64,000 bases of DNA, from the NCBI RefSeq assembly GCF_000657795.2, contig NZ_JHEP02000019.1, forward strand, positions 1 to 64,000, given 5' to 3'. Positions 1 to 7,967 of the stretch are shown here, in pieces. The notes under the pieces are model-generated. The model made no database searches. It was not told the origin of the DNA and saw nothing but the letters and a program-made list of their open reading frames with translations. This stretch comes from Bordetella pseudohinzii (GTDB lineage Bacteria; Pseudomonadota; Gammaproteobacteria; Burkholderiales; Burkholderiaceae_B). The position numbers were made by a program, and so were the translations under genes. The first letter of the stretch is position 1. Every line of letters begins with the position of its first letter.

Positions 1-153
1 GCCGCGAGCGCGCGCGCAGCCCCGAGGAGGGGCGGAGGCAAGAGCCGACCGGAGGGAGGGAAGCATGGAAGCCCGAATGGGGCGAGACTGGCGCAGCCAG
101 GCTCGACGCGCAGCGCGACAGGCCGGCCCGAAGCGTCAGCGTAGGGACTTGCC
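1..153. repeat. Direct repeat, left copy (at least 153 bp)
   Basis: Bases 1-153 match 62676-62828 with one difference (C at 111, A at 62786). The sequences diverge immediately after. The left edge is cut by the window, so the true repeat may be longer. It is very GC-rich and I see no convincing gene in it. From 154 to 268 I see nothing recognisable. Confidence 0.95.
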
Positions 154-268
154 CGCGGGTCTAGGTCCGTTGATGCTTATAGCCCACGTTCTGTACGGAG
201 CAGTCCATGACCGTGACACACCGCCTGACGCTTAGGACCGCCCCAGCACGGCGCGCGATCACCAGAGC

Positions 269-1081
269 TCAGAGCTCTTTGCCTACGGCCGCACCGAAAG
301 AAACCGGCTCATGGCGATTCTCGGGTGTGATCCCCGCAACCAGCGTATCCAAATCGTAGCGTTTGTCGGCGGGCTGAATGATGATGAGACCATTACGCTC
401 AAACGAGCGAGAGAGCACGACAGAGCCTTCGGCGGCAACACCGCAGTGTTTGCGAACGGCTGTTCCAATGGCCTCATCGAACCGATTGATGAAGCCGAAC
501 CGAGACAGCCCCAACAGCCAGTTGAACGCCACCAAGAGTGCCAACAGCGATCCAGCCATTGAAACGGCGTGCTTGATGGATTCCGCCCTAGCACCTTGAA
601 GCTCGGCCAACACGCTGCTGATGGTTTCTGGCGAGAAGACTGCCAGCGCAAAACCAACCCAGAACAGGCCAATCGGAATGGCGTGGTAGCAGTAGCCAAA
701 TGAATTGAGCGCCACCCGCAAGAGATTCAACACTTGAGCGACGTACACACGCACGTCCGAAAAGACACTGTGCCGGATCAGGGCGTAATCTGCGTCCAGG
801 ATCGATCCGACTTTCACTTGGTTGACTTCGACATCCCAAGAGAAGCCATCCTTGGCCTCGATGCGGGCGGTCAAGGCGCGCTTGTAGCGAGCATGCAGAC
901 GATCCGCCCCGAGGAGCAGGGCCAGGGCAGCAGGGCCGGCGAGGTAGGGATTGCTGAAGAACCACCACAGCGGAAGATACGTCAGCCAGAAGGCTGCAAT
1001 TCGATAACGCGATTCCTTGAGGTTTTGCCAGGTGAGAGTTCGGCGAACGTGCTGCCAGAGATGCTTGAGCCGTGCTTTCAT
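269..1081 (-). CDS. Multi-pass membrane protein of unknown function
   Basis: 270 residues. I place the start at the ATG at 1081 because GGAAGGAG lies just upstream; the frame stays open a further 100 codons upstream without support. Hydrophobic stretches lie at about residues 25-60 (a double segment) and then around the FGYCYHAIPIGLFWVGFALA and SMAGSLLALLVAFNWLLGL stretches, which suggests about four membrane spans with a cytoplasmic C-terminal domain. I do not recognise the family. It is the last gene of a minus-strand run that includes the prepilin peptidase, so a role at the envelope during conjugation is possible but is only inferred from context. Confidence 0.7.
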   Translation of the reverse strand: MKARLKHLWQHVRRTLTWQNLKESRYRIAAFWLTYLPLWWFFSNPYLAGPAALALLLGADRLHARYKRALTARIEAKDGFSWDVEVNQVKVGSILDADYALIRHSVFSDVRVYVAQVLNLLRVALNSFGYCYHAIPIGLFWVGFALAVFSPETISSVLAELQGARAESIKHAVSMAGSLLALLVAFNWLLGLSRFGFINRFDEAIGTAVRKHCGVAAEGSVVLSRSFERNGLIIIQPADKRYDLDTLVAGITPENRHEPVSFGAAVGKEL

Positions 1082-1128
1082 GGGGTCACTCCTTCCCGAG
1101 ACGATGCGAACTTGGATGCGCCGGAACG

Positions 1129-1563
1129 CTAATGCGCGTAGCATGCGGCAGCTTGCATTGCCGAGAGTAAATCTCCAGTCACTACAGCAACACGCATTTC
1201 GCCGGAGAAAATGCCATAGGCCGAGTTCTTGACAAGTGGAGCAAGGGTTAGCACCACGTGCCCGGTGGCATCGACCAGGTAAGCGACGGGACGCTCGGGG
1301 TAGCGGACCATAGGCACGCGCCAATGGCGTGCATCCCCGTGCGAGAACATCTGGAACCGAGCGCCGCTCAGAGCGCCCTTTTCCCATGCCGTCAGAAAGG
1401 CTTCACGCCCCGCTCGATAGGCTTTGTTCCAGTTGTTTGCCTGTTCGGGTTGGTCACGATAGTGATCAGGCAAGGGAGTAGCGGAACGAATTGAAGCGTC
1501 GTTCCATCCGGCCAGCAGGCCTTCGACGTGCGCGATGGACTGCTCGGGAAACTCAAGGGTCAT
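1129..1563 (-). CDS. Hypothetical protein, 144 aa
   Basis: The ATG at 1563 is the likely start, because a longer reading would run through the operator palindrome at 1586-1603. The protein is soluble-looking and rich in aromatic and charged residues, with no signal peptide or membrane span. I recognise no domain. It sits directly downstream of a perfect copy of the 18-bp plasmid-wide palindrome, so it is probably co-regulated with the transfer genes even though it has no obvious transfer motif. Confidence 0.65.
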   Translation of the reverse strand: MTLEFPEQSIAHVEGLLAGWNDASIRSATPLPDHYRDQPEQANNWNKAYRAGREAFLTAWEKGALSGARFQMFSHGDARHWRVPMVRYPERPVAYLVDATGHVVLTLAPLVKNSAYGIFSGEMRVAVVTGDLLSAMQAAACYAH

Positions 1564-1585
1564 GATGGTGTATCTTTTATATTCC

Positions 1586-1603
1586 GTATCATATATATGA
1601 TAC
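1586..1603. promoter_or_regulatory. Plasmid-wide operator, copy 1 (perfect palindrome)
   Basis: GTATCATATATATGATAC is a perfect 18-bp palindrome 23 bases ahead of the 144-aa gene at 1563. A -10-like TATGAT lies inside it on the minus strand. The same GTATC-N8-GATAC layout recurs ahead of several other transcription units on this element. Confidence 0.75.
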
Positions 1604-1651
1604 AAAATATAGACATCGATGCATAGCCCACGTGTAGAGCCATGTGAACAC

Positions 1652-2818
1652 CTACCGTATTGGTCGAGACGCACGCAGCTGGCGCGCGAGGTCGAAAAAC
1701 TCCAAGTTTGTGTAGCGCATCGTCGTGCGAATATCTTTGTGCCGCATCATCTCGGCGACCACGCGCATATCGTGGCCAGACAGGACCAGCTCTGTCGCCC
1801 GGGTATGGCGGAGCCAATGCGTCGACACGCGCTCGAGAAGAGCGGCCGCAGCAGTTTCCCCTTCGTCACGCAGGGCGAGCGCCGCGCCAGTGAACTCCGC
1901 CTTAACGATGTTCCAAGCTGTCTGTCGCGTGCGCACAGTGCGCCATTGCGTCCGACGGCGCCGGCCGGTGGCACTCTTGCCCCCGGCACTACGATCGGTA
2001 AGCGGCGAGAGGATCAGTCCGTTGTCTTCGTTTGGCGGAGGATCCGCAGGCAAGCCAAAAGCCTCTCGGTAAATATGGAAGGCGTCGATAACGAGCTCGT
2101 CGAGGTAGGCTAGGTTGCCGCTGCCGCCGCCCTTTTCCTCTCTCAATTGAAGGCCCCAGTACACATCGCCCAGCAGGGGATCTGTGTGTTGGCCCACGTC
2201 TGTCATATTGCAGGCGAGCGCTTCGTGGGCCCGCAAGCCTGTGCCGAGCAGCAACAAGATGAGGAAGCGGTTTCGGTAGTAGATGAGATGATCAATGGCG
2301 GTCCGTTTGGGCCGAAGGTCCATCTTCGTCATCACAACATCCAGCAGCTGGCCAGGAACGGCACGGTGGCTGGGCCTGGCCTTGTGGAGAGGATTTGCCT
2401 GCCCCCAGCCACTGTATGGATTGCGCGGAATGTACCCCGCCTGGTGCCAGAAGTTGAATAGCCCGCGCAAGATCTTGTGAGCGTCGGAAAGGGAGGACTC
2501 TGCCAGCGGTCCGCGAAACGGCGTCCAGCGAGGGTCATCAGGTCGGAGCCCGGCCGGACAAACGTGTTCGCTAGCGCGCAGCTTCAGAAATTCTCCATAG
2601 GCCAGGACGTCCTGGTAATTCCATCGGGCTGGCGTCTGCGCCGCCTGCGTCCTGCAATACCAATGCAGACGCCGGATCTCGCGCTGATAGGTATCGAGTG
2701 TGGCCGGCGAAAGCCGGCGAGCGACCAGAACCTGGAGCCATACCTCTGCGGCTGCCCAGTCGTCGACGACATGCCCGAGATTATGCGTTACTGGCGCGAG
2801 TTCGTGGATCATATCCAT
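1652..2818 (-). CDS. Tyrosine recombinase / integrase (Rci- or Xer-like)
   Basis: 388 residues starting at the ATG at 2818, which overlaps the stop of the prepilin peptidase as TGATG, so the two are translationally coupled. An N-terminal SAM-like/core-binding domain is followed by a catalytic domain with arginine in GTGLRAHEA, the H-x-x-R box in HWLRHTRATEL and the tyrosine in HKDIRTTMRYT, so it looks intact. In IncI plasmids the pilU-pilV-rci neighbourhood encodes the shufflon recombinase. Here the recombinase follows pilU, but pilV is elsewhere and I see no shufflon repeats. It could be a derelict Rci, a multimer resolvase or an integrase for the flanking repeat. Confidence 0.88.
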   Translation of the reverse strand: MDMIHELAPVTHNLGHVVDDWAAAEVWLQVLVARRLSPATLDTYQREIRRLHWYCRTQAAQTPARWNYQDVLAYGEFLKLRASEHVCPAGLRPDDPRWTPFRGPLAESSLSDAHKILRGLFNFWHQAGYIPRNPYSGWGQANPLHKARPSHRAVPGQLLDVVMTKMDLRPKRTAIDHLIYYRNRFLILLLLGTGLRAHEALACNMTDVGQHTDPLLGDVYWGLQLREEKGGGSGNLAYLDELVIDAFHIYREAFGLPADPPPNEDNGLILSPLTDRSAGGKSATGRRRRTQWRTVRTRQTAWNIVKAEFTGAALALRDEGETAAAALLERVSTHWLRHTRATELVLSGHDMRVVAEMMRHKDIRTTMRYTNLEFFDLARQLRASRPIR

Positions 2819-3474
2819 CACCAGAAACGCCAATGAGGCGGTAGCAGCGCGTAGGCAACGCCGGCGCAGGCTAAGCATGGGCCGAAGGCAAACGGCATGC
2901 GGAGCCGGCCACGCACCACTCCTCGGTACGCAGCGGAGACTAGGCCGAGCGCCACGGCGACGATAAGCACCGGATATAGGGCGCCCAGGCCGAACCAGGC
3001 GCCAAGGGCAGCAGTGAGCTTGTAATCACCGTACTCCATGCCAAGCTGGCCGGTGACGGCCTGATGGACTTTTGCCAGCCCCCATAGCGAACAGTAGCCT
3101 ACAGCAGCGCCCTGAATCGCCGCCGCTGGAGAAGTAAAGAGATCAAATGAATTCACGGCGAGACCCGCCCACATTAGTGGTATGGTCAAGACGTCGGGCA
3201 GCAAACGGGTCTGATCGTCAATGTAGGCCAGCGCAACAAGGACGGTTAGCAGAACGGCAAGGGCTACAAATTCGACCGTTTGCCCGTGCAAGGAATAGGC
3301 GGCAAGAACCAGAATCGAGACCAGGCTGACAACGAGTGTATCCCGAAGGCCAGAGGTGGAAACGGCAATGGCGTCGGCATCGGCATATTGGTGGCGCAGC
3401 CAGCGAGGAACTTGGCGCACGACGGCATTAGCTATCAGCCCGAGAAGCACGCCCAAGAAAAGGCACAAGATCAT
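2818..3474 (-). CDS. pilU: Type IV prepilin peptidase (PilU/PilD family)
   Basis: 218 residues and almost entirely membrane-embedded, with six to eight predicted spans. Both aspartate motifs of the A24 bilobed aspartic peptidases are visible: AYIDDQTRLLPD near residue 85 and the GxGD-type EYGDYKL near residue 145. The N-terminal methylase domain of long PilD proteins is absent, as in R64 PilU. It would cleave the leader of the pilin PilS and of PilV, which are encoded far away at 42-45 kb. It is coupled to the recombinase downstream. Confidence 0.9.
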   Translation of the reverse strand: MILCLFLGVLLGLIANAVVRQVPRWLRHQYADADAIAVSTSGLRDTLVVSLVSILVLAAYSLHGQTVEFVALAVLLTVLVALAYIDDQTRLLPDVLTIPLMWAGLAVNSFDLFTSPAAAIQGAAVGYCSLWGLAKVHQAVTGQLGMEYGDYKLTAALGAWFGLGALYPVLIVAVALGLVSAAYRGVVRGRLRMPFAFGPCLACAGVAYALLPPHWRFW

Positions 3475-3494
3475 TAGCGGGTCTCTCTGATGAC

Positions 3495-4277
3495 CTATGA
3501 TTTCGATGGTTGCTGATCAAGCATCTGCTGCAGCCGAGCGCTCTTTATGCGCAAATTGTCTAGCATCGTCTGGGTATCGCGCAGCTCTTGCTCTTTACGT
3601 GCCAATGATGCCTTTGCAGCGCGCAGCTTTTCTTCAACGTCGCGCACCTCCTGCCTTATTGCATCTACGCGCAACATGGCCATTCTGTTGTCACCTGCGG
3701 CGCGCTGATTGGCCAATTCAAGAGCAGCGGTGAGCTTGTCTATGGTTTCTTGACGACTTTGTGAGAGACGATGTGCCGCCTCGAGCTCCGAGCGCGAGGC
3801 CGCTGCCTCTATAAGTGCACGCTCACGAGCCTCATCGGCCATGTTTGCCCGCTGCAGTGCTGCCTGTTCTTTCGATCGCGCCATTGCTAGCTCCTGCCGC
3901 TGATACTCCATCAGCTCCGACAACCGCTGCCATTCGCCTTCCTGCTGGGCCGGGGCTATGCGCGGGGAACTCGGCTTCGGCTGATGCACAACAGTAGGCG
4001 CAGGGGACGATGTCACGCCCGAGGAGCGAAGGGCATCGAGGACACTTTGCACTGTTTGGGTCGACGGCCTGCGGGCGGGTGCGAATTGGCTGAGCAGGCG
4101 CAGGTACGTCTTGACTCCATAGATCCTGCCGGTTGTAGCCTGGACAGCAGGAATAAAGAGCTCAAGAAATCTCCGGTTGGATACAGCACTCGGCAAATTG
4201 GCTTCGATCTCCCCCACAGCCCGCAGCACAGCTGCGGCCTGGTCGTCGGGCAGGGGCAATAAGCTCGGCCGAGCCAT
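3495..4277 (-). CDS. Coiled-coil plasmid protein (KfrA-like architecture)
   Basis: 260 residues starting at the ATG at 4277, with AGGA just upstream. The first 90 residues are globular, a proline-rich linker follows, and from about residue 120 to the end there is a long alanine-, arginine- and glutamate-rich helix with heptad spacing. A small N-terminal domain plus long coiled coil is the layout of KfrA-type plasmid DNA-binding proteins, but I cannot see a definite KfrA motif, so the assignment is by architecture only. It lies between the prepilin peptidase and a small membrane gene in one minus-strand run. Confidence 0.7.
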   Translation of the reverse strand: MARPSLLPLPDDQAAAVLRAVGEIEANLPSAVSNRRFLELFIPAVQATTGRIYGVKTYLRLLSQFAPARRPSTQTVQSVLDALRSSGVTSSPAPTVVHQPKPSSPRIAPAQQEGEWQRLSELMEYQRQELAMARSKEQAALQRANMADEARERALIEAAASRSELEAAHRLSQSRQETIDKLTAALELANQRAAGDNRMAMLRVDAIRQEVRDVEEKLRAAKASLARKEQELRDTQTMLDNLRIKSARLQQMLDQQPSKS

Positions 4278-4293
4278 CTCAGTCCTGACGACG

Positions 4294-4560
4294 TCAACCG
4301 ACGACCGGCGTGAGCTGTCCCGCAGCCCACCAGCTGGCCAGCAAGGCGAACAACGTCATCAGATACCCCAAATCATGGCACCAGGCGACCTTGCCATTTG
4401 CCCGCAGCATCAGCGGCAGCGCCAAGATGGCCAAGCCCGCCGGCGCAGCGACCAGGTAGTCGCCGCTCGCCGGCGGGCCGCCAGCAAAAAAAATGGCGGC
4501 GGCACCAAAAGCCGCCGCTGCGGCCAGCAGATATTGAAACAGTGTCAGCGCGTCACGCAT
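4294..4560 (-). CDS. Small membrane protein, 88 aa
   Basis: Starts at the ATG at 4560; a TTG four codons upstream is less likely. Three hydrophobic stretches (around residues 8-25, 33-52 and 66-82) make it an integral membrane protein. I recognise no family. It is followed after 16 bases by the coiled-coil gene and is probably the first gene of that run. The palindrome at 4668-4693 lies about 110 bases upstream and may control it. Confidence 0.6.
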   Translation of the reverse strand: MRDALTLFQYLLAAAAAFGAAAIFFAGGPPASGDYLVAAPAGLAILALPLMLRANGKVAWCHDLGYLMTLFALLASWWAAGQLTPVVG

Positions 4561-4667
4561 TGGTGTCCCCAAAGTGAAGTCTGTACGAGAGTCATCGATT
4601 TACGTCCGGTCGCCTCAAGACCTTAATCATCTTAACCGTCATTGTTATGACGTTGCAAGAATTAAGC

Positions 4668-4693
4668 TTTGACATACGGCGCAATATGTCAAA
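4668..4693. promoter_or_regulatory. 26-bp inverted repeat, putative operator
   Basis: TTTGACATA and TATGTCAAA form perfect 9-bp arms around an 8-bp centre. Each arm contains a TTGACA-like hexamer. The repeat lies in the 190-base gap between two minus-strand genes, so it may be an operator/promoter for the 4294-4560 gene. It does not resemble the 18-bp plasmid-wide operator. Confidence 0.5.
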
Positions 4694-4751
4694 AGCTACC
4701 AGCCATGTGCTTTGCGGCAATATCCTACCTGTCTGTGGGCGATCTGAGCGC

Positions 4752-5084
4752 TCACCTAAAGAGGTCCACCAAGCGAATCCAGTCCGAAGGGGGCACCATA
4801 GATGGTTCATGCGCTTGCGGCAGGACAGGAACATTGTTGTTGCCGAACCGGTGACTTGAGTTGAGCTCCTGCAGATACCTGTTGGAGATGCCCAGGCCGC
4901 CGTTCTCCGGCACGACGATATGGAAGTACATGACGACGGCTACGACGCGCTCGGTTCCGCCTAGGAACCGAAGCGCAGCCTGTTTCAGCATCGGAGTCAG
5001 CGGCGCGATGTCGCCGGTGGGGGCCCAGGACTGTGGAAGCTGGCGGAAACGTTCGATCTTTGAAGGCTCTGGTGACGATGTCAT
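4752..5084 (-). CDS. Hypothetical protein, 110 aa
   Basis: Soluble 110-residue protein from the ATG at 5084, with a weak purine-rich site upstream. I see no membrane span, signal or known motif. It stands between the parB end and the small membrane gene, with gaps on both sides, so it may be a separate transcription unit. Its function cannot be inferred from the sequence. Confidence 0.55.
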   Translation of the reverse strand: MTSSPEPSKIERFRQLPQSWAPTGDIAPLTPMLKQAALRFLGGTERVVAVVMYFHIVVPENGGLGISNRYLQELNSSHRFGNNNVPVLPQAHEPSMVPPSDWIRLVDLFR

Positions 5085-5138
5085 ATCATCCGTCTGGAAA
5101 GTAAATGGGGAGGGGTGCCTCGTCGCTCATCTGGCAAC

Positions 5139-5181
5139 ACATCAGGGGCAGAGCTCGTAATGGCAGTTCCGCCCCTGATGT
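5139..5181. repeat. 11-bp inverted repeat in the parB downstream gap
   Basis: ACATCAGGGGC and GCCCCTGATGT are perfect arms separated by 21 bases. There is no T-run, so it is not a clear terminator. The 255-base gap 5085-5339 otherwise holds only a degenerate ParB-type palindrome at 5241-5256 and a short CCTGCCCTA-type repetition near 5305. Confidence 0.5.
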
Positions 5182-5240
5182 CTACGTTCGGCCTTTACCG
5201 CCCTTCAAAACCTGGTGCCAGGGCATGGCTTGGTCTTCAA

Positions 5241-5256
5241 CTTGCTCCGGCGCAAG
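5241..5256. repeat. Degenerate parS-like palindrome
   Basis: CTTGCTCCGGCGCAAG differs at two symmetric positions from the 16-bp palindrome CTTGCACCGGTGCAAG found five more times in the parAB region and once at 26 kb. Confidence 0.5.
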
Positions 5257-5339
5257 TTAATGGTCGAGGCAGTCGCCGCGAACTTTCGCTATGGCACGCC
5301 ATACCCCTGCCCTACCCTGCCCTACCCCGACTCCCATGG

Positions 5340-6380
5340 CTATTCACGCGCCTTCGCTTGCACCGGTGCAAGCCGCGCCTGCAGGTCTGCGACCAGACGC
5401 GAACGGGCCTCGGCATCCAGCATCGTGATATCGAGCGTCACGCGGCCGCTATCCCATTCCTTGATGACACCGGTCTGGTTGCCGTCCGGTGCGAGGATTT
5501 TGTACTGTCTGGAGACCTCCTTGGGCTTCCGGCTTTTCGGCTGGCCGTACCGCGAGCGCAGCTCGGTCAGGTCTCGGCGGCTCACGTCGCCGGTCATAAC
5601 CTTTTCCGTCTGTTCGATGAGCACGGCTAACGGGGCGACTTGGTGCAGTTGCACGAGCTCGTACAACACCGACATACCAACAGCACCAGGATTGGTCCGA
5701 ATGATGTCGAGCACTTCGACGGGCAGCGTAAGCGCGGCCAGTGTCTTATTGACCTTGGACAGGTCCTCACCAGTTTCTTCCGCGAGGTGCGACTCGGATT
5801 TGAAAACTCCATCATCGAGCACCTTGCGCCATGCCATTGCATCATCCAGTGCGCTGTGCCGCTTCCGATTGTCGTTCGTCTTGTACGACAGAAGGTAGAG
5901 ATCTTGATCCGAGACGTTCGGAAACACCAGGACGTCGATATGGGCCGCTTTATTCAGACGCAGGCCGCGCTTTCGCGTCTGGCCGTCAATAAGAATACGA
6001 CGAGCCTCCCGTCGAGTGGCGAGTGCCGGTACGAGTTGGCCGTCAGCCAGAAGAGCGCTGGCAATCTTGCGGACGTCTTCGTCCAGATAAATCCTACGCG
6101 CGCCATAGGGATTGTCTTCGATACCGTCCAGCGCCCACTGCTCGAAGACTGGCGTACCGTAGCGTTGCGTCAGTAGCGCGACCCTGGCGGCCTGGTCGGG
6201 CTGGGAACTTGCACCGGTGAAAGTGGATGGAGCTGAGGACTCCGGGGTAGGAGGTGAATAGCCAGTCGGGCGCTGTGCCAGGGTGGCTTCGGCCTGTTCA
6301 AAGCGGTCTTTGATGGCGGTATCCACGGGAGCAGAGGCCGCACGATGAACGGCGGCGCTTAGATCACGTTTACGGCTCAT
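5340..6380 (-). CDS. parB: ParB-family partition protein
   Basis: 346 residues starting at the ATG at 6380, which overlaps the parA stop as ATGA. After a basic N-terminus of about 75 residues there is a ParB/Srx-like nucleotide-binding domain with the arginine-rich GQTRKRGLRL region near residue 135, then a helix-turn-helix region (residues about 175-235), then a C-terminal dimerisation part. The protein would bind a centromere and recruit ParA. Two copies of the likely centromere palindrome lie inside its own gene (5357-5372 and a one-mismatch copy at 6208-6223). Confidence 0.9.
   Translation of the reverse strand: MSRKRDLSAAVHRAASAPVDTAIKDRFEQAEATLAQRPTGYSPPTPESSAPSTFTGASSQPDQAARVALLTQRYGTPVFEQWALDGIEDNPYGARRIYLDEDVRKIASALLADGQLVPALATRREARRILIDGQTRKRGLRLNKAAHIDVLVFPNVSDQDLYLLSYKTNDNRKRHSALDDAMAWRKVLDDGVFKSESHLAEETGEDLSKVNKTLAALTLPVEVLDIIRTNPGAVGMSVLYELVQLHQVAPLAVLIEQTEKVMTGDVSRRDLTELRSRYGQPKSRKPKEVSRQYKILAPDGNQTGVIKEWDSGRVTLDITMLDAEARSRLVADLQARLAPVQAKARE
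5357..5372. repeat. parS-like palindrome CTTGCACCGGTGCAAG
   Basis: A perfect copy inside the 3' end of parB. It is one of several identical palindromes clustered around the partition genes, the expected layout of a ParB-binding centromere. Confidence 0.75.
6208..6223. repeat. parS-like palindrome, one mismatch
   Basis: CTTGCACCGGTGAAAG lies inside the 5' part of parB. The right arm has one change from the consensus palindrome. Confidence 0.55.
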
Positions 6381-7075
6381 TGAGCAGTTTCCTCCAGGCC
6401 AAGATGACCCAACAGTTCATCCGTGACAGCTTCCACTTCTTGCTTAGCCGTCGAATTACTCAACCCATGCACAGTGATTCCGTAAGGCTGGCACTCCACA
6501 TAGGAATTACGTTGCGAAAAATAATTTTTGAACGCTGGAATATCATCATTATGGATAATTTTCAGGCATTCCGAAAAAATTTTTCCGCGCTGCATGCGAG
6601 ACGGCAGCCAGAAGAGTTCAAGGCTTGTATTCTGCGTTTTAGCGCGCAGACCCAACTCCTTCGCTTCTTTCGACGCCCAATAGTTATCAAAGACCGGGAT
6701 GATCGGGATCAACGCCACATCTGCAATCTGGAGCGCGGCCCAAGGCACGGGGGACTCTATTGCCGGCGGGCAGTCGAGGAGGATCACGTCATAGTCGGGC
6801 GCGAGCTTGCGCAGTTGGTCAAGGAACTTTGCCCCAATCCCGGCGAGAGAGACGACGGTAGCGGGGAAGGGCTCCTCCGAGTCTGCCTGAGCGGCCCATG
6901 TGACGCAGGTATGCTGGGAGTCGAGATCAACTACGAGACATTTAAAGCCCCGGCGAGCTAGACCGCCAGCGAGCTGCATTGCAGTCATCGTCTTGCCGCA
7001 GCCCCCCTTTTGGTTGTAGATCGCGACAATTTTTGAGGCCGGCGTTCGCTGGCCAGAAGGCTCTTTCTTTGCCAT
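6377..7075 (-). CDS. parA: ParA-family partition ATPase
   Basis: 232 residues. I choose the ATG at 7075 because AAGGAT lies about eight bases upstream; three further ATGs up to 7084 abut that site. The deviant Walker A box is visible as NQKGGCGKTMTA near residue 24, Walker A' as VVDLDSQ, and Walker B as VILLDCPP near residue 97. There is no N-terminal HTH, so it is a short (type Ib-like) ParA without a built-in repressor domain. The parA-parB overlap shows an operon. It would position plasmid copies on the nucleoid together with ParB and the CTTGCACCGGTGCAAG sites. Confidence 0.93.
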   Translation of the reverse strand: MAKKEPSGQRTPASKIVAIYNQKGGCGKTMTAMQLAGGLARRGFKCLVVDLDSQHTCVTWAAQADSEEPFPATVVSLAGIGAKFLDQLRKLAPDYDVILLDCPPAIESPVPWAALQIADVALIPIIPVFDNYWASKEAKELGLRAKTQNTSLELFWLPSRMQRGKIFSECLKIIHNDDIPAFKNYFSQRNSYVECQPYGITVHGLSNSTAKQEVEAVTDELLGHLGLEETAQ

Positions 7076-7097
7076 GGGCATCATCCTTGAGCAGTAA

Positions 7098-7113
7098 CTT
7101 GCACCGGTGCAAG
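7098..7113. repeat. parS-like palindrome upstream of parA
   Basis: A perfect CTTGCACCGGTGCAAG 23 bases ahead of the parA start. It is well placed both as a centromere and for autoregulation of parAB. Confidence 0.75.
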
Positions 7114-7225
7114 TCGAATTACGGGAAAGCCCGCACCACTTCGAGCATTACGTTATTAATGCTAACGCTTCATAAATTATGAATTGTTATTAAAATTATC
7201 GCAAGCGAATTTTGTGCGGGTAGGG

Positions 7226-7241
7226 TTTGCACCGGTGCAAG
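7226..7241. repeat. parS-like palindrome, one mismatch
   Basis: TTTGCACCGGTGCAAG differs only at the first base. It lies in the 497-base gap between parA and the RHH gene, which otherwise holds two further hairpins and a third copy of the site. Confidence 0.65.
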
Positions 7242-7250
7242 CACGAACAA

Positions 7251-7275
7251 CAAAAAAACGCCTCGTGAGGCGTTT
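7251..7275 (-). terminator. Rho-independent terminator (minus strand)
   Basis: AAACGCCTC and GAGGCGTTT pair with a 2-base centre. Read on the minus strand the stem runs into seven T residues. It would end transcription from the RHH gene before parA. Confidence 0.75.
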
Positions 7276-7360
7276 GTGTTTGCGAGAAATCATGCGGATA
7301 GACGACCACAGTCTCGAGGAAGACGTAAGCGGTGTAGTAAATGGCCCTGTGACGGCTCTA

Positions 7361-7379
7361 GCCTCGCGTGACGCGAGGC
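7361..7379. repeat. Hairpin GCCTCGCG-TGA-CGCGAGGC
   Basis: A perfect 8-bp stem with a 3-base loop in the parA-RHH gap. There is no T-run on either side. Function unknown. Confidence 0.5.
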
Positions 7380-7545
7380 ACGCGCGGAGCCCCGTGCGAA
7401 CCCACCGAGAGTCTGTAAGTGCGCCCGCGTCTGTCACAAACGAAGGCCCGTCTAATCATTGTCTGTACGACCCAAGCTCTGCCTCGGTGGAGTACGCAGC
7501 ACCCTATCGGCAGCCATTCCTCGCGCCGCACGTCCCGCAAAGACA

Positions 7546-7561
7546 CTTGCACCGGTGCAAG
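7546..7561. repeat. parS-like palindrome
   Basis: A perfect CTTGCACCGGTGCAAG twelve bases downstream of the RHH gene. Confidence 0.75.
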
Positions 7562-7572
7562 CCCGCCGCCCA

Positions 7573-7860
7573 TTAAGCGGGCTGTGTCGAGTCCTCGAAC
7601 ATATCGATCTGGTTACTATTTACTCTGCTTGTGGCGGCGAAGAATTGCGTCAAGGCCATGTCAATAATCTCTGACTGCGACACGGCGCGCCGCTCTTCCT
7701 CAGCCATCAAGCTTGCATGCTGCTTCACTAGGGCAAGGAATTCCTCACGGAACCGTATTGTCTTGGTAACGTGGGGCGCCAGAGGGAAAGGGGTATATGC
7801 CCTCGACTCGGGGCCCGTTGCTCGAGGCGCTTTCACTTGGGGTTCGGACATACTCATCAT
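7573..7860 (-). CDS. Small ribbon-helix-helix-like DNA-binding protein
   Basis: 95 residues. I prefer the ATG at 7860 (AAAGG eight bases upstream) to the one at 7878, which lies inside an upstream palindrome. The segment TKTIRFREEFLALVKQH followed by a helix-loop-helix ending SQSEIIDMALTQFFA has the strand-helix-turn-helix pattern of CopG/ParG-type proteins. It lies beside parAB and among the parS-like sites, so it may be an accessory partition regulator. The 40-base imperfect palindrome over its 5' end suggests autoregulation. It is also a candidate repressor for the plasmid-wide operator. Confidence 0.7.
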   Translation of the reverse strand: MMSMSEPQVKAPRATGPESRAYTPFPLAPHVTKTIRFREEFLALVKQHASLMAEEERRAVSQSEIIDMALTQFFAATSRVNSNQIDMFEDSTQPA

Positions 7861-7870
7861 CTCAGGGCCT

Positions 7871-7910
7871 TTGAACATACTTAAATATTTATGTATGTAT
7901 TTATGTTCAA
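7871..7910. promoter_or_regulatory. AT-rich inverted repeat, probable autoregulatory operator
   Basis: TTGAACATA and TATGTTCAA form the outer arms, with further ATGTA-type symmetry inside. The repeat covers the region where the RHH gene promoter should be. Confidence 0.6.
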
Positions 7911-7967
7911 TGATACACCAAACCCGCTACAAGCGCGCCCCTTATGTGTGTAGGAGGCCCTTGACAA

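Noticed and set aside
1082-1387. N-terminal extension of the membrane protein at 269-1081
   Set aside because: It overlaps the 1129-1563 gene on the same strand and lacks a ribosome site, whereas the ATG at 1081 has GGAAGGAG.
5295-5340. Tandem repeat or CRISPR-like array
   Set aside because: Only two to three copies of a CCTGCCCTA-type word, without spacers; simple sequence.
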